A stretch of DNA of 6,315 nucleotides from an uncultured Leucobacter sp. (GCA_945952575.1 CAMFIY010000166.1:1-6315), one strand, 5' to 3'; shown: positions 1-5,528, counted from the first letter of the stretch. The notes: generated by a model not told the origin, from the letters alone. Numbers and translations: made by a program.

Positions 1-1
1 G

Positions 2-94
2 GGCAGGCTGGTGATCGACGTCGACGTCGAGGGCGTCTACGAGACCAAGACGCACGTCTTCGACGCCCGGACCGGCAAGCCGGTCGCTGAATAG
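2..94 (+). CDS. C-terminal end of an unrecognised protein (5' partial)
   Basis: An open frame enters from the left edge and reads 30 codons to a TAG at 92-94, ending in DARTGKPVAE. The segment alternates valine with acidic residues (LVIDVDVEGVYETKTHVF), which would suit a beta strand followed by a charged turn, and codon third positions are mostly G or C as in the rest of the window. There is no catalytic or binding motif, and too little is left to name a family. It converges on the exporter gene, with a 64-bp gap holding two inverted repeats. That it is a real gene end rather than a chance frame is inferred from codon use and from the hairpin just after the stop. Confidence 0.5.
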   Translation, partial: GRLVIDVDVEGVYETKTHVFDARTGKPVAE

Positions 95-102
95 GCGGGG
101 CG

Positions 103-132
103 GGCACCGCATCGTCATCTCTGAGCGGTGCC
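103..132. terminator. Inverted repeat in a convergent gap, probable bidirectional terminator
   Basis: GGCACCGC (103-110) and GCGGTGCC (125-132) form a perfect 8-bp stem with a 14-nt loop, starting 9 nt after the TAG of the upstream partial gene. There is no T-run on either side, so it is not a textbook intrinsic terminator. GC-rich hairpins without T-runs are common after actinobacterial genes, and the position between two converging genes fits a shared terminator. Confidence 0.45.
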
Positions 133-140
133 GGGTACTC

Positions 141-171
141 GACGGGCATCCGGCGATCTCACTCGCCCGTC
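141..171. other. Second inverted repeat, spanning the exporter stop codon
   Basis: GACGGGC (141-147) and GCCCGTC (165-171) pair over 7 bp with a 17-nt loop. The repeat straddles the exporter stop codon (159-161, read on the - strand). In that mRNA it would fold at the very end of the message and could work with the neighbouring hairpin to stop transcription or protect the 3' end. It lies partly in coding sequence, so chance pairing in GC-rich DNA is a real alternative. Confidence 0.25.
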
Positions 172-1592
172 ACGACCGCGTGGGCGTCCTCCTTCGCCTT
201 TCGCGGGAACGCGAAGCTGAGCGCAAGAAAAACCGTCAGCGTGATCGCCGGGACGACGAGTGTGCGTTGAAAAGCCGCGGCCGGCGAATCGGAGTCGGCG
301 GTGTCGAAGAAGATCGAGGTGAAGACCGCGACTCCGAGCGCGCTCGCGATCGCCTGCACCGCGGTGAGGACTCCCGAGGCCGAGCCGATCTCTTCATCCT
401 TCACGGCGGCGAGGATCGTGCTGAAGAGCGCCGCGATGATCGCTCCTCCTCCGGCGCCGAACAGGGCGATCCCCGGTGTGATGATCCAGATGCTGAACTC
501 GCCGGCCTGCCCGAGCTCGACCCAGAGCAGCGCGGCGCCGGCGATCTGCGCGATGGCACCCAGCTGCAGTACCGAGCGACCGATCTTCTCGGCGAGCCAA
601 GCGCCGCTGAGCGCGCCGCCGACGGCGGATCCGATCGCGAGAGGCAGATTGCCGAGTCCGGCTTCGCCCGCAGTGAATCCATTGCCGAGCTGCAGGAAGA
701 GGGTGAGCACCAGCTGCGTGCCGGTGAGGCTGCTGAAGAACAGTGCGATGCCGATGAGACCCAGCGAGTATGCGCGCCGACGGAACATGGTGGCGGTCAC
801 CAGCGGCACGCCGCCGCGGCGCAGCAAGCCGTACTGCTGAGCTCCGAAGGCGAGGAGGCCCAAGACGCCGGCGGTAACGCACGCCCATGCCCAGGCCGGC
901 CAGTCGAGTTCGGGTCCGAAGGTCAGCGCGAGCATGAGCGCGCCCGAGGAGGCGACGACGATGACGCCGCCGACGGGATCGATCGTCACCGTGCGGTCGC
1001 CCGCACGCCTGGGCAGGATGCGTGCGGCCACGACGAGCGCGGCGATCCCGATAGGGACGTTCACGAGGAAGACGGTGCGCCAGCCGAGTCCGAAGAGGTC
1101 GGCCTCGATGAGACCGCCGCCGATGACGGGGCCGAGGATGCCGCCGAGCCCCAGTACCGGACCGAACACGCCGAAGGCGGCGGCGAGCTCGCGCCCGGAG
1201 AGGTTCTCGCGCAAGAGACCGAGGCCCTGGGGGAGCAGGAGTGCGCCTGCAGCTCCCTGGATGATCCTGAAGGCGATGAGCAGCTCGGACGTCGGCGCGA
1301 GCGAGCACATCAGCGAGGCGAGTGTAAAGACAGCGAGGCCGAGCAGGAACAGGCGTCGGCGCCCGTGGCGATCGCCCAGGCGGCCGCCGATGACGAGCCC
1401 CGCGCCCAGCGCCAGAGCGTAGCCGCCGATCACCCACTGCAGCCCGAGCGTGGTCATGCCCAGAGAAGTCTCGAGCGACGGCCCTGCGACGTTGACGATG
1501 GTCGTATCGAGCATGTCCATGATCTCGGCGGCGAGCATCACGCCGAGGATCGCCCAGCGCCAGCGGTAGGGAGCTGCGGAAGAATCGGTCAT
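159..1592 (-). CDS. MFS exporter, DHA2 (14-TMS, EmrB/QacA-like) family
   Basis: Predicted inner-membrane proton-coupled exporter of drugs or other small molecules, 477 residues. It carries the DHA2 signatures in order: motif D1 in helix 1 (LDTTIVNVAGPSL, about 28-40), motif A after helix 2 (GGRLGDRHGRRR, 69-80), a motif B region with RIIQG (109-113), motif C in helix 5 (GPVLGLGGILGPVIGG, 144-159), and the helix-6 pattern GWRTVFLVNVPIG (170-182). About 14 hydrophobic segments can be counted, from roughly 12-36 to 443-463. That separates it from the 12-helix DHA1 group, and the length suits the family. The ATG at 1590-1592 has a modest GAGA-type ribosome site upstream. It is divergent from a marR gene across 50 bp of palindromic DNA, so it is probably repressed by that regulator and induced by a ligand, perhaps its own substrate. 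The substrate cannot be read from the sequence. Family call is firm; drug export is inferred. Confidence 0.93.
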   Translation of the reverse strand: MTDSSAAPYRWRWAILGVMLAAEIMDMLDTTIVNVAGPSLETSLGMTTLGLQWVIGGYALALGAGLVIGGRLGDRHGRRRLFLLGLAVFTLASLMCSLAPTSELLIAFRIIQGAAGALLLPQGLGLLRENLSGRELAAAFGVFGPVLGLGGILGPVIGGGLIEADLFGLGWRTVFLVNVPIGIAALVVAARILPRRAGDRTVTIDPVGGVIVVASSGALMLALTFGPELDWPAWAWACVTAGVLGLLAFGAQQYGLLRRGGVPLVTATMFRRRAYSLGLIGIALFFSSLTGTQLVLTLFLQLGNGFTAGEAGLGNLPLAIGSAVGGALSGAWLAEKIGRSVLQLGAIAQIAGAALLWVELGQAGEFSIWIITPGIALFGAGGGAIIAALFSTILAAVKDEEIGSASGVLTAVQAIASALGVAVFTSIFFDTADSDSPAAAFQRTLVVPAITLTVFLALSFAFPRKAKEDAHAVVTGE

Positions 1593-1597
1593 TTCAT

Positions 1598-1636
1598 CTC
1601 AAATCTTGATTATCAATAATCTTGGTAAGTATTGAG
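1598..1636. promoter_or_regulatory. Nested palindromes between exporter and marR: probable MarR operator and divergent promoters
   Basis: This AT-rich patch sits in a GC-rich background. TTGATTATCAA (1606-1616) is a perfect inverted repeat around one central base, resembling MarR-family operator cores. GATTAT-CA-ATAATC (1608-1621) is a second perfect palindrome shifted by a few bases. The heptamer AATCTTG is directly repeated at 1602-1608 and 1618-1624, and CAATA/TATTG (1614-1618/1630-1634) gives a wider imperfect dyad. On the - strand GATAAT (complement of 1609-1614) could be the exporter -10 box. On the + strand TTGATT (1606-1611) and TATTGA (1630-1635), 18 bp apart, could serve marR. A dimeric MarR protein bound here would cover both promoters, giving autorepression plus repression of the exporter. 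The palindromes are seen directly; the promoter elements are weak matches. Confidence 0.7.
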
Positions 1637-1642
1637 ACTATT

Positions 1643-2167
1643 ATGACGAGGATGACAGTCACAACCTCGGGCCCTGATGCGGCGCGCGATCCCGCCTACG
1701 ACCCCGCGGGGCGGCACAGCGCGTCGGGAGCCGATCAGTCGGACATCCGGGCGCGCGTGCAGCAGCTCACGATGCGTCAGCAGAGGTTCGAGCGCTCGAT
1801 CGCGCGGCGTCTCGACGTCGACACGGCGGGACTCGAAGTGCTGGATCACCTGATCGCGGTCGGCCCCGCGACGCCGACCGAACTCGCGCGACGTGTCGAG
1901 GTCTCCACGGCCGCCATGACCCTTGTTCTCAACAGGCTGGAGGATCGTGGGCATGTGCGACGCGAACGGCACCCCTCCGACGGACGCAAACTCATCGTCA
2001 CGGCGAACGAGACGGCTGCGGGAGAGGCCGAGCGGATGGTGGCTCCGCTCATCCGCGAAGTCGAAGAGCTGATCGCCGCGATGGGTGAGGCGGAGCGCTC
2101 GGCCGTCTCAGGTTTCCTCGATCGGCTCATCCGCGCCTACGACCGTTCGATTCCCGCTGCGCCATGA
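1643..2167 (+). CDS. MarR-family winged helix-turn-helix transcriptional regulator
   Basis: 174 residues. A disordered, low-complexity N-terminus of about 30 residues precedes a dimerisation helix (IRARVQQLTMRQQRFERSIARRL). The winged helix follows: TPTELARRVEVSTAAMTLVLNRLEDRGHVRRERHPSDGRKLIVTA, with recognition helix STAAMTLVLNRLEDRG and the wing signature SDGRK, where Asp and Arg are the family's conserved pair. A C-terminal helix (MVAPLIREVEELIAAMGEAERSAVSGFLDRLIRAYDR) completes the MarR dimer fold. Its divergent position makes it the likely local repressor of the DHA2 exporter and of itself; the ligand is unknown. The start is uncertain. ATG 1643 is chosen, with only a weak GAG six bases upstream. 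ATG 1652 would give 171 residues, and a TTG at 1622 would begin inside the palindromes. The ATG may start a leaderless message. Confidence 0.9.
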   Translation: MTRMTVTTSGPDAARDPAYDPAGRHSASGADQSDIRARVQQLTMRQQRFERSIARRLDVDTAGLEVLDHLIAVGPATPTELARRVEVSTAAMTLVLNRLEDRGHVRRERHPSDGRKLIVTANETAAGEAERMVAPLIREVEELIAAMGEAERSAVSGFLDRLIRAYDRSIPAAP

Positions 2168-2206
2168 GGTGATGGGGCGAGTCGGGAAGTGCACCCCACG
2201 TGGTCC

Positions 2207-2238
2207 GGCCTCGCTCGCTCCTCGCGTAGGGTGAGGCC
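2207..2238. other. Weak inverted repeat after marR
   Basis: GGCCTC (2207-2212) and GAGGCC (2233-2238) form a 6-bp stem, extendable by a G-T and a C-G pair, around an 18-nt interior rich in CTCGCT repeats. It lies 40 bp past the marR stop and before the strong terminator. It may help end marR transcription or may be chance. The rest of 2168-2263 holds only the 8-bp palindrome CCACGTGG (2196-2203); I see no gene there. Confidence 0.25.
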
Positions 2239-2263
2239 TGAGCGGCGCTCTTCGGTGGAAATG

Positions 2264-2293
2264 CGAAAACCCCCGCCTGAGCGGGGGTTTTCG
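2264..2293. terminator. Strong symmetric intrinsic terminator shared by tRNA-Glu and marR
   Basis: A perfect 13-bp stem with a 4-nt CTGA loop. The left arm is CGAAAACCCCCGC (2264-2276) and the right arm is its exact reverse complement (2281-2293). Each arm's outer part is an A or T tetrad, so a GC-rich hairpin followed by a short T-run is read on both strands. On the - strand it starts 3 nt after the encoded CCA end of tRNA-Glu, the standard place for a tRNA terminator. On the + strand it would stop marR transcripts before they run antisense into the tRNA. Confidence 0.92.
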
Positions 2294-2296
2294 TCT

Positions 2297-2372
2297 TGGT
2301 GACCCCAGCGGGATTCGAACCCGCGTTACCGCCGTGAGAGGGCGGCGTACTAGGCCGCTATACGATGGGGCC
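2297..2372 (-). tRNA. tRNA-Glu (anticodon CUC), CCA encoded
   Basis: Read on the - strand the gene begins GGCCCCA at 2372 and pairs with TGGGGTC in a 7-bp acceptor stem containing one G-T pair. The anticodon stem CCGCC/GGCGG encloses the loop CTCTCAC, putting anticodon CTC at 2336-2338, which reads GAG glutamate codons. The T-loop GGTTCGAATCC is canonical, its stem is fully paired, and the 3' end is A-CCA with the CCA present in the DNA (2297-2299). Total length is 76 nt including CCA. It has its own promoter upstream (2400-2428) and a strong terminator 3 nt downstream, so it is a single-gene unit. GAG is the favoured glutamate codon in a genome this GC-rich, so this should be a heavily used tRNA. 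Confidence 0.98.
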
Positions 2373-2376
2373 GTGC

Positions 2377-2391
2377 TGCCTGCAGCAGGCA
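2377..2391. repeat. 15-bp palindrome in the tRNA-Glu leader
   Basis: TGCCTGC-A-GCAGGCA is a perfect 15-bp inverted repeat around one base (centre 2384). It begins 4 nt before the 5' end of tRNA-Glu and lies between the predicted transcription start (about 2393) and the tRNA. With a 1-nt centre it would open into a small hairpin in the precursor leader, next to the RNase P cleavage point. As DNA it could be a protein site. Either role is inference. Confidence 0.4.
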
Positions 2392-2399
2392 ACCCGTCT

Positions 2400-2428
2400 A
2401 TCTTGCCACATGCCTGGCTCGCATGCAA
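2400..2428 (-). promoter_or_regulatory. Promoter of tRNA-Glu
   Basis: On the - strand TTGCAT (complement of 2423-2428) and CAAGAT (complement of 2400-2405) are separated by 17 bp. They match the -35 and -10 consensus at 4 of 6 positions each (TTGCAT against TTGACA; CAAGAT against TATAAT). The predicted start near 2393 leaves a leader of about 20 nt before the tRNA, typical for a monocistronic tRNA gene. It is interleaved with a + strand promoter for the downstream hydrolase. Confidence 0.6.
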
Positions 2429-2431
2429 AAT
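2403..2431 (+). promoter_or_regulatory. Promoter of the metallo-hydrolase gene, overlapping the tRNA promoter
   Basis: TTGCCA (2403-2408) and CAAAAT (2426-2431) are separated by 17 bp on the + strand. The predicted start is near 2438, about 14 nt before the ATG at 2452, with AGGA (2440-2443) as ribosome site 8 nt before the start. Its -35 box shares 2403-2405 with the -10 box of the tRNA promoter, and its -10 box shares 2426-2428 with the tRNA -35 box. Polymerase could therefore probably occupy only one of the two at a time. Confidence 0.5.
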
Positions 2432-2451
2432 CGGGGCGTAGGATCAGCCGT

Positions 2452-3117
2452 ATGGAGGGATTTCGGCTGTCGCACGCGGGTCTCATCGTCGAGCACGAGG
2501 AGACTTCACTGGTGCTGGATCCCGGTGACTTCTCGAGCGAACAGGAGTTGAGTGCTGCGCTCGACGCGGCAGCCCCGGTTGCCGGGCTCGTCATCACGCA
2601 CGAGCACGCCGATCACTGGACCTTGCGGAACGTCATCGCGGTGCGGGAACGCGCGGTGCAGCGCGACGCCTTCCCGATCTTCACCACCGCGAGCACGGCG
2701 GCCGCACTCACCGAAGCCGGATTCGGCAATGTCACCGTCGTCGCCGGAGGCGATACTGCGGTGGCGGGAGACTTCGCTCTCGAGTTCTACGGCGGCCGTC
2801 ATGAGATCCTGCATCGCAGCATCCCGGGCATCGACAACGTCGGGGTCCGCGTGAACGGTTCGCTCGCCTGGGGCGGCGACTCGCTGATCCGCCCGGATTT
2901 CACAGCCGATCTCCTGGGAGTGCCGGCCGGATCGCCGTGGTCGAACATCGCGCAGGTCATGGACTTCGTGCTCGATGCGGCGCCGAGGCGCGCCTACCTG
3001 ACTCACGACGGGATGCTCTCGGACCGGGGCCGTGCCCTCTACGCCCAGCGCGTCGGATGGTGCCTCGCACAGACCGGCGGCGAGCTGGTGGAACTGCCGC
3101 GCGCCGACCAGCGCTGA
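2452..3117 (+). CDS. Metallo-beta-lactamase-fold hydrolase (UlaG/lactonase-like group), substrate unknown
   Basis: 221 residues, probably a soluble cytoplasmic metal-dependent hydrolase with no signal peptide. The metal-binding set is visible in order: THEHADHW with His50, His52, Asp54 and His55; His117 in FYGGRHEI, with His121 after it; Asp143 in WGGDSL; and His185 in YLTHDGML. The N-terminal LSHAGLIVEHEETSLVLDPG is the beta-strand opening of the UlaG-like branch, which includes ascorbate-6-phosphate lactonase and many uncharacterised members. The ending HDGMLSDRGRALYAQRV is also typical of that branch. ATG 2452 is preferred because it has AGGA 8 nt upstream; a frame opening at 2365 would start inside tRNA-Glu. 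It stands alone, with its own promoter and a hairpin before argC, so the neighbours do not indicate a substrate. The fold is confident; any named reaction would be a guess. Confidence 0.88.
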   Translation: MEGFRLSHAGLIVEHEETSLVLDPGDFSSEQELSAALDAAAPVAGLVITHEHADHWTLRNVIAVRERAVQRDAFPIFTTASTAAALTEAGFGNVTVVAGGDTAVAGDFALEFYGGRHEILHRSIPGIDNVGVRVNGSLAWGGDSLIRPDFTADLLGVPAGSPWSNIAQVMDFVLDAAPRRAYLTHDGMLSDRGRALYAQRVGWCLAQTGGELVELPRADQR

Positions 3118-3127
3118 GCTTCGCGGC

Positions 3128-3181
3128 GGCCGCCGGCCGAGGAACGCGAATCGCGGACCGCAGCGCTGAAGGCCGGCGGCC
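3128..3181. terminator. Long GC inverted repeat between hydrolase and argC, possible terminator
   Basis: GGCCGCCGGCC (3128-3138) and GGCCGGCGGCC (3171-3181) are exact 11-bp reverse complements around 32 nt. That interior itself contains a small CGCG/CGCG pairing (3145-3148/3152-3155), so a branched fold is possible. It begins 11 nt after the hydrolase stop and lies upstream of the argC promoter region, which fits an end-of-transcript structure. There is no T-run, so termination is inferred from position and stability. The left arm also overlaps a self-complementary GGCGGCCGCC (3125-3134). Confidence 0.45.
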
Positions 3182-3253
3182 AGCCGTGCGAGACCGCCCG
3201 CAGGTGCGAGGAGGGCTGCGTGCCGTCCGCACGACCACCCTTGTCGCGCGCGA

Positions 3254-3265
3254 TAGATTATTAGT
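3254..3265 (+). promoter_or_regulatory. AT-rich patch before argC: candidate -10 and possible ArgR site
   Basis: Within a nearly all-GC gap, 3253-3265 reads ATAGATTATTAGT. TAGATT (3254-3259) is an acceptable -10 box of the TANNNT type and would start transcription near 3266, about 18 nt before argC. No convincing -35 is found 16-18 bp upstream, which is not rare in actinobacteria. Arginine operons in this group are usually repressed by ArgR at AT-rich boxes near argC, so the patch could double as a half-site. It is not a clear match to the ArgR consensus. Confidence 0.35.
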
Positions 3266-3283
3266 CGGACGAGAGGCGGGGAC

Positions 3284-4354
3284 ATGGCATTCAGTGCGGC
3301 GGTTGCCGGGGCATCCGGATACGCGGGCGGTGAGCTGCTGCGCCTGCTCGCAGGGCATCCGGAGTTCGAGATCCGCACCGTCACCGGTCACTCGAGCGCG
3401 GGCAGCCCGCTCATCGAGCACCAGCCGCACCTGCGATCGCTCGCTCACCTCACGCTGCAGGAGACGAAGCCGGAGATCCTCGACGGTCACGACATCGTCT
3501 TCTTCGCGCTGCCGCACGGTGCATCCGGTGAGCTCACCGCGCAGCTCGCGAACACGCGCCTCGCCGTCGATTGCGGTGCGGATCACCGCCTGCGCGACGC
3601 GACCGATTGGGCCGCGTTCTACGGCGGCGAGCATCACGGGTCCTGGAGCTACGGGGTGCCCGAGCTGCTGGTGCGCGATACGGGATCCGGCGATCTCGTG
3701 AAGCAACGCGAGGCGCTGCGCGGCGCGACCCGGATCGCCGCCCCGGGCTGCAACGCGAGCACCGTCGCCCTCTCGCTCGCCCCGGGCATCGCAGCCGGGG
3801 TCATCGAACCGCAAGATCTGGTGAGCGTGCTCGCCGTCGGTCCGAGCGGCGCGGGCAAAGCGGCGAAGACGCATCTGCTCGGCGCGGAACTGATGGGCAC
3901 CGCGAACCCGTACGCGGTGGGCGGCACGCACCGGCACATCCCCGAGATCAAGCAGGCGCTCCGGGATGCCGCGCCCGAGGGCAGCGCGGAGCCGAGCCTG
4001 AGCTTCACACCGGTGCTGGTGCCGATGAGCCGCGGGATCCTCGCGACCTCGACGGCCCGAATCCGCGAGAGAGTGACGCGGGTGCAGGTACGCGAGGCCT
4101 GGGAGTCGGCCTACGCCGACGAGCCGTTCGTGCATCTGCTCCCCGAGGGCGCATTCCCGCGCACCGCCGACACGCTCGGCGCGAACACCTGCCTGATCGG
4201 TCTCGCGATCGACGAGGCTGCCGGTCGCGTCGTCGTCGTCGCGGCGCTCGACAACCTGGCCAAAGGCACCGCGGGCGCCGCGATCCAGTCCGCGAACATC
4301 GCGCTCGGCCTCCCCGAAACCACCGGACTCAGCGTAGATGGAGTAGCACCGTGA
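3284..4354 (+). CDS. argC: N-acetyl-gamma-glutamyl-phosphate reductase
   Basis: Catalyses the third step of arginine synthesis: NADPH-dependent reduction of N-acetylglutamyl-5-phosphate to N-acetylglutamate semialdehyde, in the cytoplasm. 356 residues, close to the family's usual 340-355. The N-terminal Rossmann domain has GASGYAGGEL (9-18). The catalytic cysteine is Cys156 in APGCNAS, followed by SGAGKAAKTHLLGAE (188-202) and the HRHIPEI segment (216-222) with the conserved active-site histidines. PVLVPMSRGILATSTAR (243-259) and NLAKGTAGAAIQSANIALGLPE (324-345) are the expected C-terminal blocks. After the cysteine it reads NAS where many homologues have YPT, an accepted variant. ATG 3284 has GAGG (3273-3276) 7 nt upstream. 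It is first in the visible arg operon and overlaps argJ by 4 bp. Confidence 0.97.
   Translation: MAFSAAVAGASGYAGGELLRLLAGHPEFEIRTVTGHSSAGSPLIEHQPHLRSLAHLTLQETKPEILDGHDIVFFALPHGASGELTAQLANTRLAVDCGADHRLRDATDWAAFYGGEHHGSWSYGVPELLVRDTGSGDLVKQREALRGATRIAAPGCNASTVALSLAPGIAAGVIEPQDLVSVLAVGPSGAGKAAKTHLLGAELMGTANPYAVGGTHRHIPEIKQALRDAAPEGSAEPSLSFTPVLVPMSRGILATSTARIRERVTRVQVREAWESAYADEPFVHLLPEGAFPRTADTLGANTCLIGLAIDEAAGRVVVVAALDNLAKGTAGAAIQSANIALGLPETTGLSVDGVAP
4340..4354 (+). promoter_or_regulatory. argJ ribosome site and GTGA start/stop overlap with argC
   Basis: GGAG at 4340-4343 lies 7 nt before GTG 4351, and the GTG shares bases with the argC TGA (4352-4354) as GTGA. This fixes the argJ start even though its frame stays open far upstream through argC, and it indicates translational coupling of argJ to argC. 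Confidence 0.8.
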
Positions 4355-5511
4355 CCGTCACCGCACCGCAGGGCTTCCGCTCGGCAGGCATCGCCGTCGG
4401 CTTGAAGTCGACCGGCAAGCCCGATCTCGCCCTCGTCGTGAACGACGGGCCGCATCGCGCGGCGGCGGTCGTGTTCACGAGCAACCGCGCTCAGGCGAAC
4501 CCGATCCTGTGGAGCCGCAAGGTGGCCCAGGGCGGCCCGGCGCGCGCCGTGATCCTGAACTCCGGAGGAGCGAACTGCTTCACGGGCGACTTCGGCTACC
4601 AGACGACCAGACTCACGGCGGAGGCAGTCGCCGCGGTGCTCGGCGGCGATGCGGATCCCGAACAGATCCTCGTCTGCTCGACCGGCCTGATCGGGTCGGG
4701 CGACCAGGCCTTCCGCGACAAGATCGTGGGCAACGTGCCCGCGCTCGCCGCCGCACTGAGCGACGACGACACGACGGCGCCGGCCGCGATCCTCACCACC
4801 GACTCCGTCGAGAAGACCGCGGTGCACGAGGGCGACGGCTGGCGAATCGGCGCGATGGCGAAGGGGGCCGGCATGCTCGCCCCCGGGCTCGCGACCATGC
4901 TCGTGGTCCTCACGACCGATGCGCTGATCGACGATGCAGCGGCGGATCGCGCGCTCCGGCGTGCGACCTCGGTGAGTTTCGACCGGCTCGACAGCGATGG
5001 TTGCATGTCGACGAACGATCAGGTGACCCTGCTCGTCAGCGGGGCGAGCGGCGCGACTCCGACCGATGACGAGTTCACCGCGGCCCTCGCCTCCGTCTGC
5101 GACGAACTCGCCGGAAAACTCCAGGGCGACGCCGAGGGCGCCGGCCACGACATCGATATCGAGGTGCGCGGCGCGGCGAGCGTCGCGGACGCCGTCGAGG
5201 TCGGCCGAAGCGTGGCGCGCAACAATCTGTTCAAGGCCGCGATCTTCGGCAACGATCCGAACTGGGGTCGCGTGCTCGCCGCGATCGGCACCACCGAGGC
5301 GCAGTTCGATCCCTATGCCGTCGACGTGAGCTTCAACGGCGTGCGGCTCTGCCACGCCGGCGGCCCTGATCGACCCGTCGACGAGTGCGACCTGACGCCG
5401 CGCCAGACGCACGTGGCCATCGATCTCTTCGCGGGCACCCACGCGGCGACGATCCGCACCAACGATCTCACGCACGACTACGTGCACGAGAACAGCGCGT
5501 ACTCGAGCTAA
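4351..5511 (+). CDS. argJ: Glutamate N-acetyltransferase / ornithine acetyltransferase
   Basis: Transfers acetyl from N-acetylornithine to glutamate, releasing ornithine and regenerating N-acetylglutamate. This makes the arginine pathway cyclic; some ArgJ also use acetyl-CoA, which cannot be told from sequence alone. 386 residues. The self-cleavage site is KGAGMLAPGLATML (171-184): the enzyme is made as a precursor that cuts between Ala181 and Thr182, freeing Thr182 as the nucleophile of the beta chain. The oxyanion-hole motif CSTGLIG (109-115), LNSGGANCFTG (69-79), NDPNWGRVLAAIG (301-313) and the C-terminal YVHENSAYSS (377-386) are all present. Gly179 sits where many homologues have Asn, a tolerated position. 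GTG 4351 overlaps the argC stop. The frame continues open upstream to 3571, but that part is argC read out of frame. The start is fixed by GGAG at 4340 and by homology beginning TAPQGFRSAGIAVGLK. Confidence 0.96.
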   Translation: MTVTAPQGFRSAGIAVGLKSTGKPDLALVVNDGPHRAAAVVFTSNRAQANPILWSRKVAQGGPARAVILNSGGANCFTGDFGYQTTRLTAEAVAAVLGGDADPEQILVCSTGLIGSGDQAFRDKIVGNVPALAAALSDDDTTAPAAILTTDSVEKTAVHEGDGWRIGAMAKGAGMLAPGLATMLVVLTTDALIDDAAADRALRRATSVSFDRLDSDGCMSTNDQVTLLVSGASGATPTDDEFTAALASVCDELAGKLQGDAEGAGHDIDIEVRGAASVADAVEVGRSVARNNLFKAAIFGNDPNWGRVLAAIGTTEAQFDPYAVDVSFNGVRLCHAGGPDRPVDECDLTPRQTHVAIDLFAGTHAATIRTNDLTHDYVHENSAYSS

Positions 5512-5528
5512 GGACCTGAGACACCCAG

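Noticed and set aside
180..1619. Long open frame on the + strand opposite the exporter, with shorter ones at 301-840 and 934-1422
   Set aside because: The translations are Arg/Glu/Asp/Gly-rich and low in complexity, as expected from the antisense of a GC-rich membrane-protein gene. The - strand frame has clear MFS motifs.
2196..2222. CCACGTGG palindrome and CTCGCT-type repeats after marR as a dispersed repeat element
   Set aside because: Only one copy is visible and the motifs are short and GC-rich, so a repeat family cannot be supported from this window.
1593..2300. Possible genomic island or attachment site at the 3' side of tRNA-Glu carrying the marR/exporter pair
   Set aside because: No integrase, no repeat of the tRNA 3' end elsewhere in the window, and the same GC-rich codon use as the arg genes. 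Nothing here supports transfer.
2108..2428. 106-codon open frame on the - strand running through the tRNA
   Set aside because: It translates tRNA-Glu itself (giving the familiar false peptide SGLVRRPLTAVTRVRIPLGSP) and then the terminator. It is a well-known artefact of tRNA genes.
2365..2451. Upstream extension of the hydrolase to a start at 2365
   Set aside because: It would begin inside tRNA-Glu and pass through the predicted promoters. ATG 2452 has a ribosome site and matches the family's N-terminus.
3571..4350. Continuous open frame upstream of and in frame with argJ, looking like a 646-residue fusion
   Set aside because: The upstream part is argC read in another frame and is Arg-rich without motifs. 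GTG 4351 with GGAG upstream and the argC stop overlap mark the true argJ start.
2506..5487. Large - strand open frames opposite the hydrolase and arg genes (2506-3384, 2957-4135, 4111-5487)
   Set aside because: They mirror strongly coding + strand genes and have skewed Arg/His/Ala composition with no recognisable domain.
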